Positions 1-47,261 are shown, counted from the stretch's first letter. The stretch: DNA of 64,000 nt from Timema cristinae (GCA_039000515.1 JBCFYV010000100.1:36122884-36186883); one strand, 5' to 3'. A program made the numbers and translations. The notes: generated by a model not told the origin, from the sequence alone.

Positions 1-465
1 TCATAAATATCGTTAAAAAACGTTCGGGATTGCAAGATGAGTTAGGGAATCATTAAATATCGATAAAAAAAAACCCTCTTGATTGCAAGATGAGTTAGAT
101 AATTTTAAAGAGTGATAACAAACTTGCGTAGTTGTAAGATTAGTTTAATTTAATAGATAGGAAATAGAAGCGTAATTTTGAAAAAATGCATCCAAGTAGC
201 GTTAAGAGGTAAACTATATGTGGAATACCACCCTTTAGTGAACTTGGCCGATTTTCGAACAACAACTCCATGTCAACGACTACTCGATCTATTTCTAGCC
301 TCGCGTCTTTAGACCGAATGAATCGTCTCTTTAGTTCTAACATTTCGCAAACGGAGGAGGATCATTTTCATGACTCTTTGAAACAATTGACGTGATTATG
401 ATGTTTATATTTCAGTGCTTTCCGAAATCTCAAACACAGTTTCAGACATGGAATGTACTACTATT

Positions 466-630
466 TGGCCTGCTGATGACGGGGAGATCGAGGCTCGAAT
501 CTCGGTCGGGTCCAATGAGGGTGGATTTTCCTAAAATTGTTTCCCACTCTCCTGCCACACAAATGGGGGTAAATCACCTCTACACATTCTTACTTCCTCC
601 TCTCTAACCCATTAGAGTAATATTATAATA
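466..630 (+). mobile_element. SINE-A, 5'-truncated
   Basis: Contains the B-box-like GGCTCGAATCTCGGTCGGGT and the SINE-A body, ending at TAACCCATTAGAGTAATA directly against the next copy. Confidence 0.75.
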
Positions 631-873
631 CCCGCCTCGGTGCGTAGTTGGCTAACGCACCTGTCGTGTTGAGCTCGACTTTCTGAGGACGGGAGATCGA
701 GGTTCGAATCTAGGTCGGGTGAACTGGGGGGGGGGTTCCTAAATGGTTTTCCGACATCCCTCCACGCAAATGCGGGTTCACTTCCTTTAATTCAACCTTC
801 CCAATTCCTAATCCAATAGTGTAATTAGTACTTAAAGCATATAACCCGAACGGTTAGTAAGACGCGGTGCTAA
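631..873 (+). mobile_element. SINE-A, full length
   Basis: tRNA-like head (GTAGTTGGCTAACGC as A box, GGTTCGAATC as B box), body with CACGCAAATGCGGGTTCAC, and tail TATAACCCGAACGGTTAG ending GCGGTGCTAA. Confidence 0.85.
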
Positions 874-904
874 ATAATTTTTTTTTAATAATATTTGCGT
901 ACAG

Positions 905-3193
905 CCTGAATAGGTAGTAAAGCCGATCCCATACTATTCGCGAATGCGGACGAATGTTTCGGCCAAATATTCCCCTACATTCTTCACTCAATTCTGTCAT
1001 GAAACCTACATGATTATTCACCTTCTGTGGACTTCACACACTTCTCTCGAACGTCTACCCCGAATATTAGATCAGATCATTCATTTCGGTGATAGAAGGC
1101 TGCCAATGCACATTGGACCGCGCAAGTGATGACGTCACTGCAGTTTCTGTGTGTTATTATAACGTAACACGCCCGGAAAACCCGGAAGAAAATGGAAGGG
1201 AGGGATGGTATCTCTCAACAAGAGTAGGACAAGGTAAGGGAGAATAATTCAATAAAAGAAGGAGGGTGTATAAGTGATGTTGATAGGTTATACGTGTATA
1301 TGTGCTGTGTGTATGTATAAAATCTTGCATGCATATAAGAATAACTAGATCATTTAGTTAACAATTAGTTACTAACTAAGGATTTAATCAAACAAGAGTA
1401 AAAAGGTAAAAATTCACAGGTTATTTTTCTACTTAATGATTCCTACTTTCCCTCAACGTATATTTTATTAAATTACTCTAGTTTTTACTTCCTCAGACCT
1501 AATCAATTAGTGTAATTAAGTGCGTATATCCGTTGTGTCGTGGAATTTAGTAAAAAAAAAGTTTTTTTTACCTAACTCTTTAGATTCAAACTTTAGTAGG
1601 GGTAGCAGTGCAGTGACCTCGTGACCTACTCCTTCTCACCCCTCTCTCTGAGATCATTGACCTACTTTTAAGGTCATTGGGGTTTTTTCCCGGTGACGTC
1701 ACGTCTTTCCTTGTATGAGGTCATTGATCCTAGATGACCTCATCAAAATGTTGCAATTAGCTACAAATTAAGAACAAATTATTGCAATCATAGAAACCTG
1801 AATTTTTAAAAGTAGTGGACCAAATTCACTGACGTGTCACATCATGGTTACTAAGTAATGATAATAAACAAATGCTAATACACCTTCAGATATTTACACC
1901 TAATATCATATAAAGTATGTCTGAAGGAAAAAAGTTGGACAGCAGTGAATATATAGGGTATTTCCTCTTTGGGCTACCGTGCTATAGTTTGACGACCACT
2001 CCACCAAGTTATTTAAATTTGTATCAATTGCACGGAAGTACAAAACAGTATCACGGCATAATTAATTTTATCCTGAAAATTTACACCTGGACACAGGAAT
2101 TGAATCGGGGACCTTTGACTTAGTATGACAATGCTCTAACCTCTGAGCTTTCCAGGAATCGTCTCGTGTCAAGTGTAATTCTTCACTCATATCTTAAGGC
2201 AGAGTCTATGATGGACGTGCGGAAATCATCGGCTACAAATATGTGATTTATTAAGAGGACTAGCTATTAGATAAAGCAGTCACCTTCGACTCGGTAGTTG
2301 ACTTAATGCCGCCATTTGTACAATTATTATAATTGTAAGGGATTGCATAATTAAGATTAAAATAGCCAAGTCTATTATTTGTGCTTTTATGATATCTAGA
2401 TGAAGTAATCCTCACTAACAGCATAAATAATAGCTTGGGCTATTTGATTTTTAAATATTTTATTTTATGTTCTTTTCCTGACTATTTATATACCGTAGCT
2501 TACAAACAAAAGTAAGTTAATTAATAAATTAAAGAATAATGTATTGTTTCCTCAACACATAAAATTATGTAATGGCATAGTTTAGTTTTCATTGTTGTCT
2601 AGCTGCAGAGTAAATATTATTCGTATCCCGCATTAACTGATGCGTGATTTAAATGTTAATTTATTGTCTGTTTTATTTACCATTACACATTTATTAATAT
2701 TGTACTAACCATGACGTGAGATTTAATTTCATTTCAAGAAGGAAAGTCTTAATTAATTAGATAGCTATAACTACTAAAATATATATATTTTTAGATCTTA
2801 GTGTAAAACGTGATTCATTGTTAGTTTAATCAATTTTCCAGAAGCGGGTATTACCATGTACAGATGTACTATTTAAAGCGCATCCCTTCTTTTTCTGGTG
2901 AGTGAAAACTTCAGGCTTAAAGATAGTAAAAGTGCAAACAGGGGATAGGAGAATGAATAAACAGCAAATATTTTCTAAAGTTTCAAGTCAATTAAAGCTA
3001 CTTTAAAAGCGAACACTAATAGGAAACTAAAGTAACTATTGTGTTGGTATTTTTTTTACTGATTTATTGATTTACGTTGATTAAAATGTATTAATATCAT
3101 TAAAGTTTATTGTAGAATATAATAACGATCTATAAAAACGTTCTAAATAAAAAAAAATCTTAAACAGAAATTCGAGCCCTGTTTTCTTTTAGC
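905..3193. other. Intergenic, nothing recognised
   Basis: AT-rich, no ORF of note. A weak tRNA-like complement (GAATTGAATCGGGGACC) at about 2098 may be a worn SINE. Confidence 0.4.
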
Positions 3194-3201
3194 ATTAGGC
3201 G

Positions 3202-4014
3202 CAGTGGTGGCTCGTGTATAGGCACTGCGGAACTGCAGCACCCCCGATTTCCACTTGATATTATCGATAACATTTAATATAATGAGTCCTTTTTTTCTTT
3301 AATTCTTTCTTTATTTTTGTAGTACAATATATATTCCTTAAGCTTAATGTCAGTATATCAGTAGCCATCCCCCAGTTTATGAAGAATATACAAAAATCTT
3401 TGTATGGAACTGTGCGCTTCACAGTACCAGCGACGTGGTGTTTGACTGTTGTGCGCATGCGCATATAAAGGGGGGGTGGAGAGGAAGGCGGACTGCCAGG
3501 TAGAGAGAGCACTGTTGCTCTCGCAGTGCTGACTCTGGCGTGATGGCAGAAGGAAGTATTTTTTTACTCATCTTGTGTTGTGCTTAAAAACCGTGTACTA
3601 TATTCTTAAATATGATACAGTGTAGAAGAGTGTAGAATTAGATTATTATTCCAGCTATTATATTAGATTCATTTTTTTCGGTTCTTTTATTTAACAGAAA
3701 GACTAAATGCGCTTGCAATACTTTCAATGGAGAAAAATTTCCTCAATTGTCATCCAGGATCAAGGAGAAAATTATTGAACTTTTTGCGCAAATTAAAACA
3801 AGAAGAATGTATTTAATTTTTTAAATGAATAGATAAAGCTTGAACTGTAACAATTTAAGTTAAAGTAAGTAAAAAAAGGTTTTTTTTTGTTAAGATTTTA
3901 TCAAGTTCCTGAATAATTTTTTTATACATTTTTATTTTCTTTTACACAATTTTAAAACAAAGGCTAAACATTTTCTGGAGAAGCCCCACTAATTTTAGGT
4001 ACGAGCCACCACTG
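3202..4014. mobile_element. hAT-like non-autonomous element, 813 bp, perfect 8-bp TSD
   Basis: Ends CAGTGGTGGCTCGTG and ACGAGCCACCACTG form the inverted repeats. ATTAGGCG lies immediately outside both ends (3194-3201, 4015-4022). A 3' remnant reading GEKFPQLSSRIKEKI may be transposase debris. Confidence 0.9.
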
Positions 4015-4407
4015 ATTAGGCGTTTCGCCCACGGAGATACTTGACTACGAGTGGACTTGTTAGTGATTCAAGTCACTAAATGGTTGTTACTTATGTTTCA
4101 CACACGATGCTACGCAAAAGTCTCTAGCATTTCAATCACTTTCGTACTATATAGTGCATGCACCTTCTTCGGGTTTCTAGAATATTTAATATGTATTAAT
4201 ATAAATTGTGTATTCCCTCGAGTGCCGGGAGGATTTAGTTCTCTATTATTATTACAGATATAAGAGGCGTAACCAAATAATATTTTAGATTTATCAAACA
4301 ATGAACTTATAAAAGTGACTAAAGTACCTGAAACTATTGGATAAATAGTTTAAAGATCTTATAATTAAAAAAAAAAAGTTTCATTCAGACTTTGCAAAAA
4401 TCTCTTC

Positions 4408-4417
4408 TTATTATTAC

Positions 4418-4465
<48 letters not shown>
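4408..4465 (+). repeat. (TTA)n microsatellite
   Basis: About 19 units; may be the A/T-rich tail of a lost SINE. Confidence 0.9.
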
Positions 4466-4777
4466 GTAAAATAGTTAGCTAGTTAATTCTGGTTTTTTGT
4501 TGAGCATTCTTCAAAATATATAATATATCTCATATATCTGCTTTAAAATTGAAAGAGTACTAAATATGTAAATAAATCCTTAATAAAAACCAAAACAAGG
4601 CAGATCAAAACATATTTTGGTTTATATCCTATTCAACATTAATATGAAGCTTGGAATAAAAAATTGACATGTCATAAAACATTCTATCTAAAATTTTGGT
4701 TTTTTTTTAAAAGTGATTTAAATTGTGAAATAACAGTCTTTCTGTGTTTCATATTTTTCCAACAATTTCAATTAAAC

Positions 4778-5013
4778 CTATTTCGGTGGCAGCATAGTTT
4801 AAGGCACTACACTCACAGTAGACTAGACTGCCAATGACGAGGAGATGGAGGTTCGAATCTCGGTCGGATGTACTGAGATTTTTTTTTCCAAAATGGGTTT
4901 CCACTCTTCCTCCAAGAAAATGCGGATACACTCACTATAAATACAACCTTCTTCAATAAAAAACCATTAGCGTGATTAGTGAGGTGGGGTGAGGTTCGGC
5001 GCTAAAAAATAAT
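4778..5013 (+). mobile_element. SINE-A, diverged full copy
   Basis: Head with GGTTCGAATCTCGGTCGGA, body and worn tail (GGCGCTAA). Confidence 0.75.
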
Positions 5014-5595
5014 CAGTACAATTCAATTAAAATAGTTTTCGTATTTCTGGTTCCTTTCGATTAGCTATCTCAACCGTTTAGATGACGTCAATTCACCGCA
5101 TATCCGTTTTTAACACAAGCTCCGGAAATGATTTGTTTTCAATTAATACATTTTAGGGAGAGACGTTATTAATTGTTATGCCAGGCACAGTTAAAAAAAC
5201 ACACATCTTGCAGTTAGGTTGTCCTTTCTCTATGGAGAAGATCCCACCGAGCTAACAAGAATTACAAACACTTGCAGTCTTGCAAACAAACAAAATATTT
5301 CTACAGTAGTTGAGTAATATACTGTAGCTTGTAACTCAATCAAAACTCATACATCCTCCTAGTGTTTTCAAGTACTACCCAGAATAAGGTATGATAAGTA
5401 ATCTCTTTCTATAACTTATGTATTAATTAAATTAATTAGTGATTTCAAGTACGCTATTATGACCGGATTCCTATAGAAGTGTTTGAGATTTATTAAAAAA
5501 AAAAATCTTTTGCTGTAGATTTACCTAAAAATCCCAGAAAATCTGAACTTTTGCCGGGCTTCACCACAAATCCTAAGATTTGGACCATATATATA

Positions 5596-6156
5596 CAGGG
5601 TGCTCGAAAACTCATAGCCCAGACTGCACATATAGTTTTACTGGACCAAAAGTAATACAAAATCCCTATACACACACTTACATTCTGAAAACTATGCTAA
5701 TACCATTAAATTGTGTTCAAAGTTTTGGCGTACAGCGCCGGAAGAGCAAAGCTATTGAGGCATGCGTGTACAACGGGTTGCATAGGAGCTAGGCACGCAA
5801 CACTACACACCTCGACATCTTGGAGCACGGCAGCAGAACATACCACAATTCATAGTAAACAACACACCAGTCCACCTAGAAATGAGAATACTTTCTGAGG
5901 GTCATCATCAACGGTTCTAAATCACAGAAAATGCTTGCCCTTATTACAAGTGCAATGCCACGCGCCTAGCTCATATGCAACTTGTTGTACACGCATGCTC
6001 GACAACTTTGCTCTCCCGGGCTGTACGCCGAAACATTGAACACAGTTTAACGGTATTAGCATAGTTTTCCCGATGTAAGTGTAGAGGTATTTTGTATTAC
6101 TTTTGGTCCAAGCAAGCTATATGTTCAGTTTGGGCTATGAGTTTCCGGACACCCTG
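5596..6156. mobile_element. Foldback MITE, 561 bp, TA-flanked
   Basis: Arms of about 230 bp are inverted copies, starting CAGGGTGCTCGAAAACTC and ending CGGACACCCTG, with TA outside both ends. Tc1/mariner-type termini. No coding capacity. Confidence 0.8.
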
Positions 6157-6205
6157 TATATATGTATATATATAACGAAAGAGTTCAGCTCACTATTTTT
6201 TTTTA

Positions 6206-6434
6206 TAGCACCGTGTCCTACTGCCCATTCGGACTACACACTTATATAGGTCTACTAATTACGCTAATGGGTTAGGTATAAAAAGGTTTAATTTAGATTA
6301 AGTGCATCCGCATTTGCGTGAAGCGAGAGTAGGAAAACAATTTAGGAACCCCCAACTGGGATCGAACCACAATCCCCCTCCGTCATCGGCAGTCTAATCT
6401 ATTACGAGATTATAGTGCCTTAGACAATGGGTGG
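6206..6434 (-). mobile_element. SINE-A, minus strand, diverged
   Basis: Begins with the complement of the shared tail (GCACCGTGTCCTACTGCCC) and ends in the head. Confidence 0.75.
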
Positions 6435-6538
6435 CTAAATAGAGAATTAAAACATTATAATAACTATGATCCTATAGCTTAAGAATGAACTTTTTGTATT
6501 AAGTCAAGATGGAGGACTGTCACACATGGTTATAGTAT

Positions 6539-6717
6539 TTAGGTCGGTTTGGTTGCCAACGCGTGAATTGGTGCAATGCATATTGCATATTGTTAAGTCA
6601 GTGCCAACTGGTTATTAAAAATAATTGTACCCAGGCAACAATTATATAAGTCAATTTTTATATATACATACAAAGTCAACTTGATCGATTTTTGCGTTGG
6701 CAACCAAACCTACCTAA
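6539..6717. mobile_element. Short MITE with 25-bp inverted repeats
   Basis: Ends TTAGGTCGGTTTGGTTGCC and its complement at about 6694-6717 enclose about 120 AT-rich bases. A TTA or TAA target is possible, which would suggest Harbinger-like, but this is not certain. Confidence 0.65.
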
Positions 6718-6956
6718 CTTGAATTCTGTCCCTAAGAAAAAAGCAAACTTTTGAAGGCAAATCAATTACTTACATAATACATAATTTTATTCCTGTAATA
6801 CAAGGCAACTTCCCGTCCTTCGTGCCTCTAATCGTCCGGGCTATCCATGCAACTGTTAGTGGCAATGTGTGTAAACAAGGCATTCTACAAAATACCTAGG
6901 CTTTCTATATAATCCCTAAGTGGTTTCAGCAAAGTATGAAATAAATTTGTTTTGCT

Positions 6957-7260
6957 ATTATTATTATTATTATTATTATTATCACCGCGTCTTAGTTCCC
7001 GTCCGGGTTATACGCACTTACGCTAATGTGTAATGGTAGGATGATTGTGAGATGAAATGGAGGGATATACAGTTTAACGTGGGATCCGAACCATGGTGGA
7101 GGCCTGGCATTCCACACATTCACAAGTTGTGATTAATACACGTCTTGTAATAGGGGAAGGAAGGGTTTGGCAATCAGATAAATCGGTGCCGGGACCGAGG
7201 ATTGAACCCCGGACCCCCAGCACAGAAGTCTGAAACCTTACCCCTAGACCACCAGGTAAC
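6957..7260 (-). mobile_element. SINE-B, minus strand
   Basis: A (TTA)n stretch, tail complement, body, then the head complement (CCCTAGACCACCAGGT). The + reading of the head is a tRNA-like ACCTGGTGGTCTAGGGGTAA with B box GGTTCAATCC. Confidence 0.85.
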
Positions 7261-8140
7261 CTAGTTCTGCTGTTGTATTTCATACTTTTCATAGGAAATT
7301 TATAGAATAACCGGTCATTATAGATTACCGAGAACAATAGCTAACCTAACCTAACTTAACCTGACTACCCTATTCTAAAATAATCTAACCCGAGCAACTT
7401 AAATCCTAGTAATTAGGTGACTCTGCAAGAAAACGGCACAATACTTACATAAAACTGGATAAAATAATTGTTTACATATTCCGGAACCTCAAAAATACAA
7501 ATAACTTGAAAATAAGCATGAAATACAACAGCAAAACTCGTTTGTTTCATATTTTGCCAAAACCACTCTGGCATTATATAGAAAGCCTAGGCATTTTATG
7601 GAGCACCTGGATTTCACACATTGCTGGTGACATATCTACTATAATTGTGTAGCGATGAGAGAGGTAGAATTCAAAGAAGCGTACCCGCATTTACATAGAA
7701 AGAGTGTGTGTGAGAAAAAAACAAGAGGAGACTGTAACCTATACCCACGTGCCCACCCAATGACGCTGATCTATACAAAGACAAAAGCTAGTTAGATGAT
7801 GTACTGTACATATATCAAGTGAATTTTTATAACCGTTACACTTATTTTTATATGTCGACGATATTAAATCACGATGTAATTTATTTTAGTGTTATCTTCA
7901 TTGATGCTTTAATATTTTCGTCAGAATTATATAGCATCCTTTTCTTCATTTAGAGATATTTGAAGAACCCATTTTTTTGCTAATCGTTTAACCTTAAAAA
8001 AATTAACATTATTTGGATTGTTTTCTGTTATCTAATCTTTCTTATAGCCTCATTTAATCCAAACTTCATTAAATCGTAAGGGCTTTGCTTAAGTCAGCGG
8101 AAATGCTTAATTGTTTAAATTTATGTGCAGATATCACACG
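7261..8140. other. Sequence upstream of the lipase start
   Basis: Should hold the promoter and 5' UTR if exon 1 is the first exon. No TATA box, initiator or upstream exon could be supported. Confidence 0.3.
7333..7366 (-). repeat. Short telomere-like CCTAA run
   Basis: CTAACCTAACCTAACTTAAC: four degenerate copies of the TTAGG-type arthropod telomere unit, probably chance or an interstitial trace. Confidence 0.3.
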
Positions 8141-41986
<33,846 letters not shown>

Positions 41987-42068
41987 ATATCAAGATCTAT
42001 TTACTGATGCTAACCTTAAGAAGTTATTATATTATACACAGAAGCTTTTAGAAATTTGATTGTTTATA

Positions 42069-42302
42069 CAGGTGGGGAGGAGTAGAGGGGGGAGGGGGGG
42101 GGGGAGAGTGTGAAATATTTAGACGATTAGTAACATGAAAATTAGCACTTTAATTGAAAACTAAATATTCATTAGCCTAATAAAAGAAAAATACATACTA
42201 CACTTTTTCACTTTTTAAAGATAATTAACGTCAGGCAAACCTCAGCAAGTTGTCCATCACTTTCCTCAGCATAGATTGTCTAATTGTTTGCACCCCATCC
42301 TG
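42069..42302. mobile_element. MITE (same family), copy 2, inverted
   Basis: Reverse-complement relative of 38703-38925 with an expanded G-run near its left end; TA flanks. It lies in the presumed 3' UTR or just downstream of the lipase gene. Confidence 0.7.
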
Positions 42303-42333
42303 TATATTGTGTGTGTATATGAGATTTAAAAAA

Positions 42334-42339
42334 AATAAA
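42334..42339 (+). terminator. Candidate poly(A) signal for the lipase gene
   Basis: AATAAA about 350 bases after the proposed stop. The 3' UTR would contain the MITE at 42069-42302. Confidence 0.3.
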
Positions 42340-42749
42340 ACTTATGAAACAAAAGGTAATCTGTTTATTTGAAAATTGTCAAAATTGAAACCTTGATAGT
42401 CTACATACGTCTTTCGCCTCCTCGGATATTCGTAAATGCCACAATTTGTGTCGACATGTGTGATGCCCCTATCTCCAAGTTATGAAGTAATTTGTGAAGT
42501 CATCCCTCCTCTTCAAGATATTTAATTATTCCTATGGTTGCTCCGGTTACTCATATTTATATCACTATTGATTAAACTAGCACAAAAAACAACTCCGGGA
42601 CGTAAGTATCTGATTCTAAAGAAAATTGATGTGTCGATTCCAAAAAGTAATTCATTTTTGTGTGTCATGACTACATCCAAATATAAACTCAATTATTTTT
42701 TAAAATCAATTAGTAAATTTTATAATATGCAGTCTTTATCGTGAACTTT

Positions 42750-43099
42750 TTACTTTCTCGCTATCTTACAGGCAGAGAAAATATTTTAATCGTCAAAAAA
42801 CCCTCCAACTAGAGCCTAAACTATTTTACCAATGTAGATGACCTGGTGGTCTAGGGGTAAGGTGTCAGACTTCTGTGCTGGCGGCCGGGGTTCAATCCTC
42901 GGTCCCGGCACAGATTTATCTGATTACCAAACCCTTCCTTCACCTCTGACAAGACATCTTGTGAATGTGGGGAATGCCAGGCCTCCACCGTGGTTCGGAT
43001 TCCACGTTAAACTGTAGATCCTTCATTTCATCTCACAATCACCCTACATTAAATTAGCGTAAGTGCGTATAACCAGAATGGGTAGTAAGACGCGGTGCA

Positions 43100-43134
<35 letters not shown>

Positions 43135-44590
43135 TATAATATTAATATAATAATAATAATAAATTTCCAATCTGGCTAAAACTTGGTATATAGGATTTTC
43201 ATATGGTTACCCCTAGGGTTTTTGGAATTGGATATCTAACCCTAAAATTAAGGGTAGTTTACTGAAGGGCGAAAAGAGAAAAAGTCAATTTTCTCAAAAT
43301 CGGCTCTAACGATTTTGATTAAATTAATTTCTGAGCATTTATAAATATTCCAAACAAAATGGCTTCTCTCAATATTTGGCTAAATGACTTTAAGGGCTCC
43401 GGTCTGATGCGTAAACTATCTTTTTTTTATATAATATCTCCTAAACTATTTGAGATATGAAATTATTTATTGTTAGAAATATGTAGGTCTCTTTATAGTA
43501 CAAAGATTTTTAAGAAGCACGTTTTTTATAAAATCAATAACTTTCAAGCTATACGTAAATATATATTTTTTTAACCTTTCGAACACAAAGGTAAAAGTAT
43601 TGCGACCGCAAAAGAAGATATAACCTGAAATGTTGATGGATGTCGACGTCTCAAGACCCTCCCAAACCCTAAAAAAGTGGTCTTTGCAATGACGTCTGTC
43701 TGTGTGTCTGTTTAAAATTAAAACTAAGAGTAGTTTAAGAAAGGGCGAAAAGAGAAAAGATAGATTTTTTCAAAATCGACACTAACGATTTTGATTAAAA
43801 TTCGTATGTAGTGTTGATTAAGATTATAAATAGACTGGCTATTTTCATTTTACCATGAACATTAATTTTAGGGTACTTTAAAGAAGCAGAAACTTCCGTA
43901 TCTCCGCAACTACTAAATACTAAATAACTCATCGTTACAAAATTGTAGTACTATTAAAAATAAAAATAAACTTTTATATGAAATATATTTTTATAAATCC
44001 AACAGTTTCTAAGATATTGGCAATTATATTAATACAATTTTGTGAGCTTTAGTTGTAAAGAGATACTACTTAAATTTTAACGCAATAATTCTCCAATGCC
44101 ATAGAGTAATTAAATATAAGTAAGTCTCTAAAAGTTTATATTGTTTTTCTTTAAACCTCTTAGGAGAAATGTTTGTACAACAATGATCTATATCCATTTT
44201 AGACTCAATAATCAATATTTACATTTTTTATTGGTCTAAATTTATAAATGAGGAATTTAATAGCAATGCGATGGCATGAATATTTCCAACACCTAATAAA
44301 ATGTTGAACATTTTAAGAGGAAGTTGAAATTTGAATACGAAGTGTTGACCCTTGTGGACCAGCCTTGATCTTTTTTTATCGGTCCAAACATACAAATGAG
44401 GACAATAATTCTTTTAAAAAAATTATAAAATTTAAAACCGGGACTAAAAAAAAAGTTGTACATAAGTATAGTGCAATTTATACTTGGGTTTGCTAGTGTA
44501 TATTACGAGTTTTGAGTAAATATCTCAATTTTCAAACAATAGAGCGAGAAAGTTTGTGCGGAGTTCTGTACCATTTATTTTATGTAAAAT
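42750..44590 (+). repeat. AT-rich interspersed repeat family R1, + copy, split by SINE-B
   Basis: Starts TTTTACTTTCTCGCTATCTT and ends AGAGCGAGAAAGTTTGTG, so complementary GCGAGAAAGT motifs mark both ends. Class undetermined. Confidence 0.75.
42836..43130 (+). mobile_element. SINE-B, + strand, nested in the AT-rich repeat
   Basis: Full copy ending GCGGTGCAATATAATAATAA; it splits the repeat of 42750-44600. Confidence 0.88.
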
Positions 44591-44599
44591 ACAACAATT

Positions 44600-46200
44600 C
44601 TATCAATTTATTCATAATAAAAGAAAATATGTACTGTACATTCTATATCAAACTGATTGCAATGGACCTATTTTATTAGTTCGTTTTTCTTTCCTACTTA
44701 AGATGCCCGCAGTAATCACTAGAGCCGGTTTTTTATGTATCGAGTTAGCCAGCCACATTAAATATTTTCTAAAAGTGCTAGTTTCACAGCACAAATGTTC
44801 CTGTTCGGCCACATATGAAAACAAATAGAGCACAAACGATCGAACAAAAAAAAAAAATTTTTCAGCAATGTAGTGGGCCAACTTGAGTTACGTCTTACAA
44901 AAGCTTCAACTGAAATATCAAAGAAACGCCTTCATTTAAAATAATACATTTATTGTGTGAAGTAAAAAAAAATAAAAAAAAAAAATTGAGCTCTAAATCT
45001 AGTGTCAGGAAAGCTACATGAAGTAACTATAATAAAACATCTTCAGTAGTGCTATTTTAATAAATTGATTTAAGTTTTAAAAATACATACATTCTACAAC
45101 ATATTGTTGATTTATTATGGTTTTTCTCCGTAAAAATATGTTTTGTTACAGCCCTTGCTAAACTTCACTTGTTAAAATGGTATGAACACCAAGTATGAAA
45201 TAAAATAAAAAAATTGAGGTTTAATCGTTGAAAATAATCTGTAAAAACAACAACTTAAATTTCAAATATTAATAGCCTAGCTTTTATACAGTTTGATTTA
45301 AGACAATTCAATTGATTTTATTGGAAACCCCACATTTGATTTAATAGCAATATATAGTAATGTCCCAACTTATAAACTCTATGTTGTTTCGAAAAGGAAG
45401 GATGAGACTGCAGCTTTAATATTGTATTTGCATTTTGCATTTAAATTCGGGAATTCTCTTTATTTTATAATATTATTTTTAATCATTCATTTGCATTTTA
45501 GAAAAATTTAAGCCTTTCAGGCAGTTTTGAAGGCAATATGTTTATTTTATTTTAAATGTGATTACTGGGTGCGTTGGACGATTAAACCAAAATAGAAAGA
45601 GCTGATATTGCACTTAGTCTCGTTCAAAGAGAAATACACCTTTTACTTAGTACGGAGCGGTTGCATTGTCCAGCCAACCAGAAAGCCAGAATTCAAACTA
45701 CTCTATTGTGATAGGTCGAGATTGTCAGTCCACTCTGGTACAATCGTCGATGTCATCATAATTTGAAAATACACGAGAGATAAACAAACTGTGTCACAGA
45801 CCAAGTAGAGACGCGCAGTGACAGGGATGACAAGACGTGTTTTGCTTGTCGCCATATTTTTTAAATTATGATATAGTATACGATGATTGGCGTAGGAATG
45901 TTCAATTGTACAAGGTGAAGTTGTAAATTGTTATAGTAATAACGTATAAAGGAATACGTAATAATAATAAACTAACATAAAAGTGATCAATGTATATTTA
46001 TTAAATAAGTGAGAATTTCCTTATATGATAATCGCGTCAATAAGAGAAGCTGAGCTATTCAGGAATAAAGATGTTAAAATTATAAGTCTTCTTTCCGTAG
46101 TGTTTTATAATTGGCGAGCTAACGTGAGGCTTCTTAGATTAATACGAGGGGTTTTCGTACTAGTCTACAATTGGAGTCAAACAGTGCCATTGAATTTAGA
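44600..46200. other. Intergenic between the two genes, nothing recognised
   Basis: AT-rich; short open frames have no recognisable similarity. Confidence 0.4.
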
Positions 46201-46204
46201 TTGC

Positions 46205-46303
46205 CTTAAAGGGGAATACCCATAATTTTCTTGAATAACTTGTGATGATAAAAGTATAAAATATAATATTATATATATAAAGATGGGTGTTCCCCTTTAA
46301 GAA
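46205..46303. repeat. Short hairpin, TTAAAGGGGAA inverted ends
   Basis: TTAAAGGGGAATACCCAT and its near-complement flank about 60 AT-rich bases; flanks GATT/AATC extend the stem. Possibly a tiny MITE. Confidence 0.5.
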
Positions 46304-47156
46304 AATCTAAATCCAACAAAGGACGTTTTGGTCCAAAGTATACGGGACAATCCCCATTGACCCGGAGATGTCTATTACGAAGTGTCTTGGGGTAGTAAGG
46401 CAGCTGATGCATAGAATTTATTTTTTACCGTTCAGTCCAGGTTCATACACAATTGCCCTGTTTAGTCCCTAAAGATAAAATTGTTTCTAATACATCCCTT
46501 CTAGGAGTTACCAGCTTATCGTTGACTTTATGAGCACCAATGTATCTTTATGTTGAATAGGGAACTGCAACAACTTTTGAAAATTCAAAGCCTAAGGTGA
46601 TTAGGACTTATCCTTTAGTAGCTACGAAGGTAATGTATCTAAAGTTAGTTTACAAATATAATCTAAAATTATTTAGATGGAATAGTTTCTCAACATTGTT
46701 CTTTGCTTTAATTGCATATGAAAAAGAGGAGGATTTAATTATTATATATATATATATATATAAAAATATAAGTTTATAAGTTATAACAGATTTATTATAT
46801 CATTCATGGTACCTATGTGAACCCACTTACTTAATTTTTCTTAACTCAATTTCTATTAAGGAACATGTCAAATGTTATGTCTTTCTTAATGTTTTTATAT
46901 AGATTTGAACATTCCAAATTGCAACAACTCTTATTTTATATTATGAAGATTTTTACTTTAATCATTTCATAGAAATTAACATATCCTAACAAAGTTTGAA
47001 CATCAATAAGATCTTATTAGCTACGCGTTTCAGCAATCACCTTTATTTAAGTGTTTCAAGATTATGTCACTGAAAGCGCTACACACACAACGCATGGTGC
47101 CTAAAGACTGAACCTTCATTTTAATTATAAATGTGCTAATATAATCTGTGTTCAAA
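46304..47156. other. Upstream region of the zinc-finger gene
   Basis: No clear promoter element. A (TA)n run lies at about 46740-46765. Confidence 0.3.
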
Positions 47157-47261
47157 ATGGATACCTCTGATGTTTTACTTGTAAAAGATGAAAATATTAA
47201 GTTAGAGCCTCAGAGTAATAGAGAATTTGATATGAGTAGAAAAGTCCATATTAAAACTGAG
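47157..47261 (+). CDS. Zinc-finger gene exon 1
   Basis: ATG in good context (AAAATGG); 35 codons, donor ACTGAG|GTTAGA, phase 0. Contains psi-K-x-E motifs VKDE (9-12), IKLE (14-17) and IKTE (32-35). The next in-frame upstream codons give no better ATG. Confidence 0.65.

Noticed and set aside
7333..7366. Telomere or chromosome end
   Set aside because: Only four imperfect CCTAA units within ordinary sequence.
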